Source of the DNA: Emticicia sp040253585
GTDB lineage: Bacteria > Bacteroidota > Bacteroidia > Cytophagales > Spirosomataceae
Assembly: GCF_040253585.1 (NCBI RefSeq)
Contig: NZ_JBELAU010000014.1
Coordinates: 62,001-126,000 of the forward strand
DNA length: 64,000 nucleotides
Direction: 5' to 3'
A program made the position numbers and the translations under genes. This document shows, piece by piece, positions 54,089 to 62,310 of the stretch. Under the pieces are notes generated by a model. It was not told the DNA's origin. It saw only the letters and a program-made list of their open reading frames with translations, and did not search any database. The stretch's first letter is position 1, and every line of letters begins with the position of its first letter.

Positions 54089-55180
54089 ATGGGTCTGAAA
54101 GTCAAATGGTTGAAGCACACTTTAAAGTTCAAGTTTGAGGCCGGAACTTCACGTGGTGTCTATACCGAGAAAGATACTTTTTTCTTGAAAATCTTCGATT
54201 CTGAAAACCCGTCGGTTTTTGGCTTAGGAGAAGCTGCCCCATTGAAAGGACTTAGTATTGACGACTTCCCAAATTTCGAGCAAATTCTACAAGAAATCTG
54301 CGATACCTTCAATAATCTCGACCTTGAGGTTTTTGAATGGAATATCAATATTATTCTTTCGCAACTCATCGACGACCGTCTGCCTTCTATCAAATTTGGT
54401 TTTGAAACAGCCCTACTCGATGTAATGAATGGCGGACGAAGAATTATTTTTGAGAATGATTTCTCGAAAAGTCAGAAAGCAATTAATATCAATGGACTTG
54501 TATGGATGGGAAGCAAAGAATTTATGACTGCCCAAGTCGATGAAAAACTGGCGGCAGGCTTCGATACCATCAAGATGAAAGTTGGGGCAATAAATTTTAC
54601 GGAAGAATTAGAAATTCTGGCCAGTATTCGTCAACAATTTTCGGCCGAACAGATCACACTTAGGATTGATGCGAATGGAGCATTTTCCCCCGAAGAAGCC
54701 CCCCAAAAACTCTCACAACTCATTAGTTATCAAATACATAGCATTGAGCAACCAATTAAACAGCATCAGCCTGAAGCAATGGCCGAATTATGCCAAAATA
54801 GTTCAATTCCGATTGCACTTGACGAAGAATTGATTGGTGTGAGTGATTACGTACAGAAAATGCAATTGCTCAAAAAACTCAAACCGACTTATATTATTCT
54901 GAAACCCACACTTTTGGGTGGTTTGCAGCACTGCCGAGAATGGATTGAGATTGCTTCACGTCTGCACATTGGTTGGTGGATGACATCGGCACTCGAATCG
55001 AACGTTGGTTTGAATGCCATCTCTCAATTTACGGCTGAATACAAAAACACCCTTCCTCAAGGTTTAGGAACGGGGTCGTTGTATCATAATAATATCGACA
55101 GCCCACTTGTGGTAACAAATGGCAAACTGTATTATCAAGCCGATAAGAATTGGGATTTAAGTTTATTCAACGAACTCTAA
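54089..55180 (+). CDS. menC: o-Succinylbenzoate synthase (enolase superfamily)
   Basis: Dehydrates SHCHC to o-succinylbenzoate in menaquinone synthesis; menaquinone is the usual Bacteroidota quinone. It has the enolase-superfamily order: N-terminal capping domain (KFKFEAGTSRGVYTEK), barrel with the catalytic pair KMK in TIKMKVG, metal ligands RIDANGAF (Asp), SIEQPI (Glu) and IALDEELIGV (Asp/Glu), then ILKPTLLGG (Lys) and MTSALESNVGLNAI. The latter two match MenC better than the related L-Ala-D/L-Glu epimerases, but the epimerase alternative cannot be excluded by eye. No other men genes are near. It is divergent from lpxK. Confidence 0.75.
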   Translation: MGLKVKWLKHTLKFKFEAGTSRGVYTEKDTFFLKIFDSENPSVFGLGEAAPLKGLSIDDFPNFEQILQEICDTFNNLDLEVFEWNINIILSQLIDDRLPSIKFGFETALLDVMNGGRRIIFENDFSKSQKAININGLVWMGSKEFMTAQVDEKLAAGFDTIKMKVGAINFTEELEILASIRQQFSAEQITLRIDANGAFSPEEAPQKLSQLISYQIHSIEQPIKQHQPEAMAELCQNSSIPIALDEELIGVSDYVQKMQLLKKLKPTYIILKPTLLGGLQHCREWIEIASRLHIGWWMTSALESNVGLNAISQFTAEYKNTLPQGLGTGSLYHNNIDSPLVVTNGKLYYQADKNWDLSLFNEL

Positions 55181-55292
55181 TACTTTAAAACATTTCTTCT
55201 CAACAATACTCTTCAGATTTTTATATACATCTTTAACCTTTTAAGTATTTTTCTCGTATTTCAATAAACTAACCTTCAAGCAAGATACTTTT

Positions 55293-55970
55293 ATGAATCT
55301 CGAAACAAAATATTGGCATTTACACAACCACAAGTTAATGAATGTTTTGAGTTCGGCCGAACTGAAAGAAATTTGTCTGATTACTAACTTCAAAACTGCA
55401 AAAAAAGGCGAAATCATTTACTTTTCGCACGATGAGTCGAGCCGAGTTTATACATTAAAACGAGGAACAATAAAAATTGTAGAAATTGATGCCAAAGGCA
55501 ACGAAATTGTAAAGGATATTCTCCAAGAAGGAGATTTATTCGGGCAGTTTACATTAACCAACCAAACACTTGATGAATATGCGATTGCTGTCTCTGACTA
55601 TGTAACTTGTTGTAGTTTCCGAATGGATGATTTTGAAAGTATCATCGAACGAAACCCCGCTTTAGCACTTCGTTATACCAAATGGATGGGTTTTAGACTA
55701 AAACGCCTCGAAAATCGTTATGCTAATCTGGTTTTTAAGGATGTGCGAACTCGCCTCATTGAATTCTTAAAAGATTGGGCTTTGAAAGAAGGCACAAACG
55801 CCAACGGTGAAGTTATCTTGAAAAATTATCTTACTCATCAAGACATCGCAAGTCTGATTTGTAGTACTCGCCAAACGGTTACATCACTATTCAACGACCT
55901 TAAAGAAAAAGGTATTTTAGACTATACCCGAACCGAAATTATTATCAAAAACGCAGCTCTTTTGACTTAG
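55293..55970 (+). CDS. Crp/Fnr family transcriptional regulator
   Basis: A 225-residue regulator with an N-terminal cyclic-nucleotide-binding-type beta-barrel (GEIIYFSHDESSRVYTLKRG, then EGDLFGQFTLTN, residues about 35-90), a dimerisation helix (YTKWMGFRLKRLENRYANLV) and a C-terminal winged helix-turn-helix (LTHQDIASLICSTRQTVTSL). There are no Fnr-type cysteines for an iron-sulfur cluster, and the cAMP-binding residues are not clearly kept, so the effector is unknown. It lies 112 bases after menC and upstream of the DM13 gene; its targets are unknown. Confidence 0.85.
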   Translation: MNLETKYWHLHNHKLMNVLSSAELKEICLITNFKTAKKGEIIYFSHDESSRVYTLKRGTIKIVEIDAKGNEIVKDILQEGDLFGQFTLTNQTLDEYAIAVSDYVTCCSFRMDDFESIIERNPALALRYTKWMGFRLKRLENRYANLVFKDVRTRLIEFLKDWALKEGTNANGEVILKNYLTHQDIASLICSTRQTVTSLFNDLKEKGILDYTRTEIIIKNAALLT

Positions 55971-56031
55971 TAATTGTCTCGTTTTCAGACACTTAATATT
56001 AACTTGCCAGTTTTGGTCATCCAGCCGACAT

Positions 56032-56059
56032 TTGTTTTTTCGTTGACTTTCTACATTTG
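56032..56059 (+). promoter_or_regulatory. Candidate promoter of the DM13 gene
   Basis: TTG (56032-56034), 17 bases, TACATTTG (56052-56059). The -7 box is a full match; the spacer is two bases short of the usual 19. The start codon is 23 bases downstream. Confidence 0.5.
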
Positions 56060-56082
56060 TATCAACAAAATAAGAAAGCACT

Positions 56083-56559
56083 ATGAAAAAAATCATTTGT
56101 ATCTCCGCCCTCATTTTTAGTTTGTCTGCTTGCCAAAAAGAAACCGATTTTTCATCAATCGTGGTCAATATGCCCATGAAAGATACCATTGACCCCGTTA
56201 GTACAACGCCTACACCAATCAGCGAAATGACTGACCTTGCAAATCAAACATTGATTTTACAAGGTACATTTACGTCTGCCGTACATACTACAACTGGAAA
56301 AGCATCAATTTATCAAGATAAAAACAAGAACTATAACTTGGTATTTGAAAACTTCAAAACAGACCCAGGTCCCGACCTCAGAATCTATTTGGCTGAAGAT
56401 AAAGTACTAACCAATTTTATTCAAATAACGGATAAAGTAAATACCAACGGTAGTTATGTACTTTCTATTCCCTCTTCAATTGACTTAAAAAAACAAACTA
56501 CAGTCGTTATTTGGTGCAAAGCATTTTCAGTATTATTTGGCAGTGCCAGCCTAAAATAA
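56083..56559 (+). CDS. DM13 domain lipoprotein
   Basis: A 158-residue exported lipoprotein (MKKIICISALIFSLSA then Cys17; lipobox LSAC). The DM13 domain covers about 62-158: LQGTFTSAVHTTTGKASIYQ, then YNLVFENFKTDPGPDLRIYL, and the conserved VVIWCKAFSVLFGSASLK with the DM13 cysteine. DM13 domains are proposed to be redox or electron-transfer modules of extracellular proteins; here that is inference. It is the first of five genes that run to 59278 on the plus strand, and its stop is 62 bases before the next start. Confidence 0.8.
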   Translation: MKKIICISALIFSLSACQKETDFSSIVVNMPMKDTIDPVSTTPTPISEMTDLANQTLILQGTFTSAVHTTTGKASIYQDKNKNYNLVFENFKTDPGPDLRIYLAEDKVLTNFIQITDKVNTNGSYVLSIPSSIDLKKQTTVVIWCKAFSVLFGSASLK

Positions 56560-56621
56560 AAGTTCAATCTCACAGTTTTCCGATTGTGAGACCCATCATT
56601 ACATCTCAAAAACTTTTAATT

Positions 56622-57332
56622 ATGAAAAAAATACTTTTTTTAATAGTTATACTCCTAACTATCAACCATTTATCATTTTCTCAGAGCAAAAACCAACGCT
56701 ATGCTGATGTATCAATTGCGGCAGGAAGCGGATTTTCCCCAGCATTATCCTATAATTATAATTGGGGATTGGGAAAAAAGGGGAAATTCAAAATCGGAAC
56801 AGGTATTAGATTTACGTATTTCGCCAAAGGTAGAACCGACTTGATTACAGCCCCTGCATCACTCACATCGGGCGAAAAAGGCCCGCAAGTACTTTTTACA
56901 GAAAATATCTTGAGTAATTTTGATACGCTCAAAGTATCAAAAATCGGAGCGGGCTATATCAATATACCTATTCATTTGCAGTATAGTTTTAGTCAAAAGT
57001 TTGAAGTTGGATTCAATATTGATGCAATCGGAATTAGCTTTGGGAGTAAACAGAGTGGCACATTTTACGCCAGCGATTCACGTAGCCTTAATAAAAGTAC
57101 CCAAACGGCTAAGCCAACGACATTTAATCTTCTTTTAGTAAGCGATAATGATTTAGGAAGTCTCAACTCCGAACTTTATGCACGCTATTGGGTTAATGAT
57201 AAAATAGGTATTCGGGCAGGTCTTAGTTTTCAGTTCATTGAATACACAACCGATAAAGTACTAACCTTTGAAAACGACCGATTCCGTACAAAAAATCTTT
57301 TACCAATGATAGCAATATCATACAAATTCTAA
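56622..57332 (+). CDS. Outer-membrane beta-barrel-like protein
   Basis: Start chosen at 56622, giving a signal peptide (MKKILFLIVILLTINHLSFS) and 236 residues; the open frame extends 37 codons upstream into the DM13 gene end and is not supported. The mature protein reads as a barrel: YADVSIAAGSGFSPALSYNY, WGLGKKGKFKIGTGIRFTYF, IPIHLQYSFSQKFEVGFNID, and the terminal strand LLPMIAISYKF ending in Phe. It lies 62 bases after the DM13 gene and 3 bases before the YceI gene, so it probably belongs to one operon. Family not identified; OmpW-like or PorT-like shapes are both possible. Confidence 0.65.
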   Translation: MKKILFLIVILLTINHLSFSQSKNQRYADVSIAAGSGFSPALSYNYNWGLGKKGKFKIGTGIRFTYFAKGRTDLITAPASLTSGEKGPQVLFTENILSNFDTLKVSKIGAGYINIPIHLQYSFSQKFEVGFNIDAIGISFGSKQSGTFYASDSRSLNKSTQTAKPTTFNLLLVSDNDLGSLNSELYARYWVNDKIGIRAGLSFQFIEYTTDKVLTFENDRFRTKNLLPMIAISYKF

Positions 57333-57335
57333 CTT

Positions 57336-57887
57336 ATGAACCGCAAATCAGCTCTTTATATATCACTGATTATCAGCACACTAAGTTTCTATCTTGGAGC
57401 TTATGCTCAAAATTGGAAACCAGTAACAGCAGCAATTACATTCAAAATCAAGCATTCACTCGGAGCAACTGCTGAAGGATCATTTAAAGGTTTTGCTGGT
57501 TCGATAAATTTCGACCCGATGAATCTGGCAAATGCTTCTATAAAAGCAACGATTGATGTAAAAAGTATCAATACAGGAATTAACCTGAGAGATAATACAA
57601 TGCGTGGAGAAGATTATTTTGATGCCGAAAAATATCCTCGAATTTCGATGGTTTCGACCAAAATCGAAAAAACTACCAAAGAAAACGAGTACATCGGTTA
57701 TTTCAATCTGACTATCAGGAATGTCACTAAAAATATAAAATTTCCTTTTATATTTACTCAAACTAACAATCAAGGTATATTTAAAGGCAGTTTTGCTATC
57801 AACCGAACTGAGTATAAAGTTGGTGATAAAAGTGCTTTACTCGGCGATACTGCCACTATTTTCATTACCATCAATACGCTACAATGA
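57336..57887 (+). CDS. YceI family lipocalin-like protein
   Basis: A 183-residue exported protein (signal LYISLIISTLSFYLGAYA, residues 7-24). The YceI domain covers the rest: AITFKIKHSLGATAEGSFKG, FAGSINFDPMNLANASIKAT, the conserved NTGINLRDNTMRGEDYFDAE and YPRISMVSTKIE, and the C-terminal FKGSFAINRTEYKVG. YceI proteins bind polyisoprenoids or other hydrophobic ligands in the periplasm; ligand here unknown. The next gene starts within its stop codon (ATGA overlap at 57884), which indicates translational coupling. Confidence 0.9.
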   Translation: MNRKSALYISLIISTLSFYLGAYAQNWKPVTAAITFKIKHSLGATAEGSFKGFAGSINFDPMNLANASIKATIDVKSINTGINLRDNTMRGEDYFDAEKYPRISMVSTKIEKTTKENEYIGYFNLTIRNVTKNIKFPFIFTQTNNQGIFKGSFAINRTEYKVGDKSALLGDTATIFITINTLQ

Positions 57888-58384
57888 AAACCTCAGTTTA
57901 TATAGAAGTTATCAGACAATTGACTGATTTACTCAAGCAACTTTCGCCTAATGAATACACAAAGTCGCTGACCGTACTTAATGGAAGTAGTATCGGGCAG
58001 CATACCCGTCATGTCGTGGAATTTTATCAGTGTTTACTCTCAGGTAAAACGAATGGCGTAGTTGATTATGATGCTCGTGAACGAAACTTAGTACTCGAAA
58101 ACGACCTTTATTTTACGGTAGAAACATTAGAAAGCATCGAAAACAACATCATTTCTATCAAAAAACCTAAGGAAACTATCTTATTATCAGTCGGTTACTG
58201 CCTTGAAAGTAAGGACTTTATAGAAACAAATTTCATGAGGGAAATGGTTTACTTGGTCGAACATTCTATTCACCATTATGCTCTTATTCGCATTGGTTTA
58301 CAGGAAAACTTTCCAAGCATTAATATTCCTAAAAACTTTGGTATTGCCTACTCAACTATTCGTCACCACGAAATGAGTGCGTAA
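57884..58384 (+). CDS. DinB family protein
   Basis: A 166-residue four-helix-bundle protein of the DinB/YfiT type. The expected metal-ligand histidines are visible in SIGQHTRHVVEFYQCLL and EHSIHHYALIRIGLQ, the latter a helix that usually supplies two of the three. Members include S-transferases and maleylpyruvate isomerase-like enzymes, so the activity cannot be named. It overlaps the YceI gene by 4 bases. An inverted array of TTGGTTATTG-type units follows (58390-58532). Confidence 0.8.
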   Translation: MKTSVYIEVIRQLTDLLKQLSPNEYTKSLTVLNGSSIGQHTRHVVEFYQCLLSGKTNGVVDYDARERNLVLENDLYFTVETLESIENNIISIKKPKETILLSVGYCLESKDFIETNFMREMVYLVEHSIHHYALIRIGLQENFPSINIPKNFGIAYSTIRHHEMSA

Positions 58385-58389
58385 GTTTG

Positions 58390-58532
58390 TTATTGGTAGA
58401 TTGGTTGCTGGTAGATTAGTTATTAATAGATTAGTTATTGGGTACTATCAGCCACAAATTCATCAATCAACCAGTAAACCAATACACAAGTAAACTAATA
58501 ACCAATTCCCCAGTAACCAATAACCAGTTTCC
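58390..58532. repeat. Inverted array of GTTATTGG-type tandem units
   Basis: The left arm (58390-58443) has four degenerate GGTTGCTGGTAGATTAG-type units; the right arm (58463-58532) has reverse-complement units such as CCAGTAACCAATAACCAG. The whole region between the DinB gene and the NRDE gene can fold on itself. It ends 20 bases before the NRDE start. Confidence 0.65.
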
Positions 58533-58552
58533 AAATAACCTATACACCAACC

Positions 58553-59278
58553 ATGTGCGTTCTAACCTACATACCAACCAAAAACGACGGTTATATTTTC
58601 ACCTCAAACCGAGATGAAAGCGTTTTGCGTGAAATAGCCTTGCCTCCTCGAAAATATGAACTCGAAGGACAGTACGTCTTTTTCCCCAAAGACCCAGTAG
58701 GTGGTGGAACATGGATTGCTGGTTGTGATAGATTTACACTTTGCCTATTGAATGGTGGACTTGAAAAACATATTCACATACCACCCTATCGCCAAAGCCG
58801 AGGGCGTATCATCTTAGATTTTTACGAATATCAAAACTTCGATACTTTCGTCCAAAATTATCAGTTTGATGGTATCGAACCATTCACATTAGTAGTCATC
58901 GATAGAAACAAACAACTTTCAATCAATGAGTTACGCTGGACGGGCAGCCAAGTTGTACAAAAAGAAATTGATACTCATATGCCTCATATTTGGTCGTCAG
59001 TTACACTTTATTCGCCTGAAATAAGACAAGAACGAGAACAATGGTTTGCGGATTTTTTGCAGAAAAACCCTAACTGCACAGAAGAAGACGTTATAAATTT
59101 TCATCATTTCGGAGGTAAAGGCGATATACGAAACGATATAAAGATGAATCGTGAAAACAAATTAAAGACTTTGAGCGTTACACAGTTTAGTATTAGCAAC
59201 GAACATTTTCTGGTAAAATACCAAGACCTCCAAAAAGAGAAGGATTTCGTATATAGAGTATTCACGGAATGTGTTTAG
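58553..59278 (+). CDS. NRDE (TANGO2) family protein
   Basis: A 241-residue protein of the NRDE/TANGO2 family. The name-giving motif is present as TSNRDESVLRE (residues 18-28), and residue 2 is Cys (MCVLTYIPT), the usual Ntn-hydrolase-like N-terminal nucleophile position. FFPKDPVGGGTWIAG and FTLCLLNGGLEKH follow. Molecular function of the family is not settled in bacteria; a heme-trafficking role is proposed for eukaryotic and some bacterial TANGO2 proteins. It is the last gene before the polyketide cluster and lies downstream of the inverted array. Confidence 0.85.
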   Translation: MCVLTYIPTKNDGYIFTSNRDESVLREIALPPRKYELEGQYVFFPKDPVGGGTWIAGCDRFTLCLLNGGLEKHIHIPPYRQSRGRIILDFYEYQNFDTFVQNYQFDGIEPFTLVVIDRNKQLSINELRWTGSQVVQKEIDTHMPHIWSSVTLYSPEIRQEREQWFADFLQKNPNCTEEDVINFHHFGGKGDIRNDIKMNRENKLKTLSVTQFSISNEHFLVKYQDLQKEKDFVYRVFTECV

Positions 59279-59323
59279 TTAGCTAAAAGCCGTAAATTTC
59301 GGTCAAGCATAAAAACTAACACA

Positions 59324-59346
59324 TGATAAGTAAAATTTACTTATCA
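59324..59346. promoter_or_regulatory. Perfect 11-bp dyad upstream of the polyketide synthase gene
   Basis: TGATAAGTAAA and TTTACTTATCA are exact reverse complements separated by one A. The short centre suits a dimeric regulator's operator better than a hairpin; a 9-bp stem with a 5-base loop is also possible. It is 48 bases before the type III PKS start and 45 bases after the NRDE stop. Confidence 0.5.
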
Positions 59347-59394
59347 AAAACCATCGTCTGTCGTCCGTGGACAATCGACCTTTAATTCTCTTTC

Positions 59395-60471
59395 ATGTCA
59401 AAAATAATCGCAATCGGCACCGCTAATCCAGTTCACCGTCATCAGCAAAATGACATCATGCGGTTTATGCTCGATGCCAATAATCCCGACGAAAAAAACA
59501 GAAAACTCCTCCCAATTTTATATCATAGAAGCGGTATAGATACTCGTTATTCTGTATTTTCTGACTTTTCGCTGGCTCGTGGCCAGTGGGCTTTCTTTGG
59601 CGATAACTGCACGATGCCATCGCTCGAAAAACGCATGGCGTTCTATAACCAAGAAGCTGTAAAGCTTTCTGTTTCAGCTATTGAAGATTGCTTAAAAACT
59701 GACAAAAATGCTACCAGTACTCAAGAAATCACTCACTTAATTACGGTAACTTGTACTGGGCTTTCGGCACCCGGTCTTGATATTCAGTTGGTTCAAGCTC
59801 TAAATCTTTCGCCCAATATTGTTCGAACTTCGGTCAATTTTATGGGTTGTTACGCCGCACTTCATGCCCTCAAAATAGCCGATGCTTTTTGCAGAGCCGA
59901 TGCTTCGGCCAAAGTTTTGGTTGTTTGTACCGAACTCTGTACACTTCACTTCCAAAAATCGAATGATGTTGATGCCATTCTTTCGTCCACGCTTTTTGCT
60001 GATGGCTCAGCAGCTTGTTTAATAAGTGGAGATAATGAAGCAAGAGGCTTAACTATTAAGCAATTTTACTCGCAAATTGCTCTGAGTGGCCAAGAAGATA
60101 TGGCTTGGCAATTATCAAGCACAGGTTTTCTGATGACACTCTCAAGCCACGTACCGAAGCTAATCAAGCAAGAAATAAGGCATCTACTCGAAAATTCGCT
60201 ACAAAAACTTGGTTTAAATACCGAAAATATCACCGATTGGGCAATTCATCCAGGGGGAAAAAATATTCTGGAAGCCGTACAAACCTCACTCGAATTAGAC
60301 GCTGAAGCTTTGAATGAATCGTATGAAGTTTTGAAAAATTACGGAAATATGTCGTCGCCAACGATTTTATTTGTGTTGAAAAAAATGATGGAATCAACCA
60401 AAACAGGCAATATTTTTGCCATAGCTTTCGGGCCTGGCATCACGATGGAAAGTGTAATTTTAGAACGATGA
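59395..60471 (+). CDS. Type III polyketide synthase
   Basis: A homodimeric chalcone/stilbene-synthase-type enzyme that extends a CoA starter with malonyl-CoA on an active-site Cys. The catalytic triad is complete: Cys152 in VNFMGCYAALHAL, His285 in WAIHPGGKNIL and Asn318 in NYGNMSSPTI. FDG-type loop residues appear as LFADGSAACLI, and TCTGLSAPGLD matches the CoA-binding region. The 358-residue length is normal for bacterial forms. FabH is ruled out by the Asn position and the TGLSAPG motif. The product is probably an alkylresorcinol, pyrone or chromone. It overlaps the methyltransferase gene by 4 bases (ATGA), so the two are coupled. Confidence 0.93.
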   Translation: MSKIIAIGTANPVHRHQQNDIMRFMLDANNPDEKNRKLLPILYHRSGIDTRYSVFSDFSLARGQWAFFGDNCTMPSLEKRMAFYNQEAVKLSVSAIEDCLKTDKNATSTQEITHLITVTCTGLSAPGLDIQLVQALNLSPNIVRTSVNFMGCYAALHALKIADAFCRADASAKVLVVCTELCTLHFQKSNDVDAILSSTLFADGSAACLISGDNEARGLTIKQFYSQIALSGQEDMAWQLSSTGFLMTLSSHVPKLIKQEIRHLLENSLQKLGLNTENITDWAIHPGGKNILEAVQTSLELDAEALNESYEVLKNYGNMSSPTILFVLKKMMESTKTGNIFAIAFGPGITMESVILER

Positions 60472-61304
60472 ATTTTAATACCCGCTCCTACCAAGCCGAA
60501 CTCCTTGATAATGAGGATATTCCAACCGAAGACCTCTACCAAAATCTCCGTGAACTTGATTTTATCAATCGGCATCTTGGTGGCCATTCAGTAGTTTTAG
60601 ATGGAATTAAATATTTCATTTATTTAAAACAAAACATTTATTCAGAAATTAAAAATAATCCCAATAATCCAATATATTCAAATAATACATATACTTCAGA
60701 AAATCACATAAATACCAAACAAATAGAAAATACAATTATTTCAGAAATAAATAAATTTTCAAATATTTCTGAAAATTTATTTATTTCTGAAATAGGTAGC
60801 GGTGGTGGAGATAATCTAAGGGCAATTGGTCGGTTTTTGAGTAAAAAGAGCATATCTCACCTACTTGGTGGTGTTGATCTAAAAGAAGATTGTGTAAGAT
60901 TTGCTGAAAAGTTTGAGAATAAAGACTCCAAAATCAAATACGAAATAGCTGACTATCAACTCTCTACGTTTCCTAATGGAAAGCCTGATGTGATTTTTAA
61001 CTCTTTATTTTGTCATCATTTCCGAGATGAAGATTTGGTAAAAATGCTTCAATGGATGCACAAAAATGCAAAAATTGGCTTTGTCATTGCTGATTTGCAC
61101 CGTCACCCGTTGGCTTATTATTCAATCAAATGGCTTACGGCTTTGTTTTCTAGGTCGTATTTGGTCAAAAATGATGCTCCACTCTCAGTTTTGCGAGGTT
61201 TTACAAGACAAGAATGGAAAATTTTATTGGAAAAAGCTGGCATCAAAAAATATCAAATCAAATGGAGATGGGCTTTTCGGTGGTTGATCTTGGTAGAAAA
61301 ATAG
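60468..61304 (+). CDS. SAM-dependent methyltransferase of the polyketide operon
   Basis: A 278-residue enzyme with motif I FISEIGSGGGDNLRAI (about 105-120), the acidic end GVDLKEDCVRFAE and IFNSLFCHHFRDEDLVKML. Its 4-base overlap with the type III PKS gene suggests it O- or C-methylates the polyketide. A stretch of about 50 residues before motif I (about 56-105) is Asn/Ile/Ser-rich, low-complexity and more AT-rich than the rest, as if inserted between the cap helices and the catalytic fold. A perfect 25-bp inverted repeat (60737-60761 with 60770-60794) falls in it, coding residues 90-109, reaching motif I. Confidence 0.8.
   Translation: MNFNTRSYQAELLDNEDIPTEDLYQNLRELDFINRHLGGHSVVLDGIKYFIYLKQNIYSEIKNNPNNPIYSNNTYTSENHINTKQIENTIISEINKFSNISENLFISEIGSGGGDNLRAIGRFLSKKSISHLLGGVDLKEDCVRFAEKFENKDSKIKYEIADYQLSTFPNGKPDVIFNSLFCHHFRDEDLVKMLQWMHKNAKIGFVIADLHRHPLAYYSIKWLTALFSRSYLVKNDAPLSVLRGFTRQEWKILLEKAGIKKYQIKWRWAFRWLILVEK
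60737..60794. repeat. Perfect 25-bp inverted repeat inside a coding sequence
   Basis: Arms at 60737-60761 and 60770-60794 are exact reverse complements with an 8-base centre (AATATTTC). The flanking bases do not pair. It lies in frame in the methyltransferase gene, in its low-complexity insert. Confidence 0.8.
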
Positions 61305-61368
61305 GAAGGATTTTATAATTAAATGCTATTTTGAGTGTTTATCTATTACTTATTAATTGTACTCTAAA

Positions 61369-62061
61369 ATGTTTGTCACACTCACCATAGTTCGTTACCC
61401 AAAATATTTCATTCCTTTGGCCTTTATTTCAATGGCGATTCTTCACATTCCGCTATTTTTTACAAAAGGAATTACTTTTTGGAAATTATTGGGCTGTGGC
61501 AAAAATGGGACTTTCGATATTCACCCCGACTATCAACAATGGGGAATGATGGCAGTTTGGAAAGAGAAAACTGATTCGGAAAACTTCTATAAAAACTCAT
61601 TGGTATGGCGTTGGTGGCAATTATTGACCAATGAACAATGGACTATCGGCTGTATTCCCTACGAATCGCACGGAAAATGGGACAGCAAAGAGCCTTTCGG
61701 ACAACCCACACCCGACCGCAGTTATCAAGGTCCGATTGCGGTACTTACTCGTGCAACCATTCGTTTATCGAAATTATCAGGTTTCTGGAAAAATGTGCCG
61801 ACTGTTGCTGCCTCAATGGGTCATGCTCAAGGTTTTGTGACATCGGTAGGAATTGGCGAAATGCCCTTTGTTCGACAAGCGACTTTTTCGGTTTGGGCAA
61901 GTTTGGAAGATGTAAAGAAATTTGCGTATCGCCAACGAGAACACGCCGAAGTAATCAAGAAAACACATTCAGAAGGCTGGTATTCGGAAGAACTTTTTGC
62001 AAGATTTATTCCAGTAGAAACTTTCGGAAGTATTAAAGGAGTCAATCCTTTTACTATGTAA
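61369..62061 (+). CDS. Spheroidene monooxygenase (CrtA)-like protein
   Basis: A 230-residue protein; ATG at 61369 (an in-frame TTG four codons earlier is possible). The family feature is the heme-protein-like C-terminal stretch FVRQATFSVWASLEDVKKFA, then EHAEVIKKTHSEGWYSEELF and ARFIPVETFGS, as in CrtA-like ketolase homologues, which occur widely outside phototrophs. The N-terminus has one hydrophobic segment (FIPLAFISMAILHIPLFF). CrtA inserts a keto group in spheroidene; here the substrate is unknown and could be the polyketide or a carotenoid. It lies 64 bases after the methyltransferase on the same strand. Confidence 0.7.
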   Translation: MFVTLTIVRYPKYFIPLAFISMAILHIPLFFTKGITFWKLLGCGKNGTFDIHPDYQQWGMMAVWKEKTDSENFYKNSLVWRWWQLLTNEQWTIGCIPYESHGKWDSKEPFGQPTPDRSYQGPIAVLTRATIRLSKLSGFWKNVPTVAASMGHAQGFVTSVGIGEMPFVRQATFSVWASLEDVKKFAYRQREHAEVIKKTHSEGWYSEELFARFIPVETFGSIKGVNPFTM

Positions 62062-62310
62062 ATCTTCAATTTCCGCCCAACAATTATCACGCCAAACAGT
62101 AATTTTCAGCGACAATCTCTTAATCAACTGACTATCAATAAGATAGTCAAATATTTTATTCTCACTCATTTGCATTTCTTGCTATTTTTTTTAAATTTTA
62201 CTTAATAATTCCATACAGACCTTCGTTATCTAATAGACTCCGCTACTATCGGGCATGATTTTTGCTTAAAAAAACTATTGAGTGAGTGAACACATGAAAA
62301 GATTTTAACT

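Noticed and set aside
59395..60471. Reading the polyketide synthase as FabH or HMG-CoA synthase
   Set aside because: The Cys, His and Asn positions, the TGLSAPG motif and the GNMSSPT end match chalcone-synthase-type enzymes.
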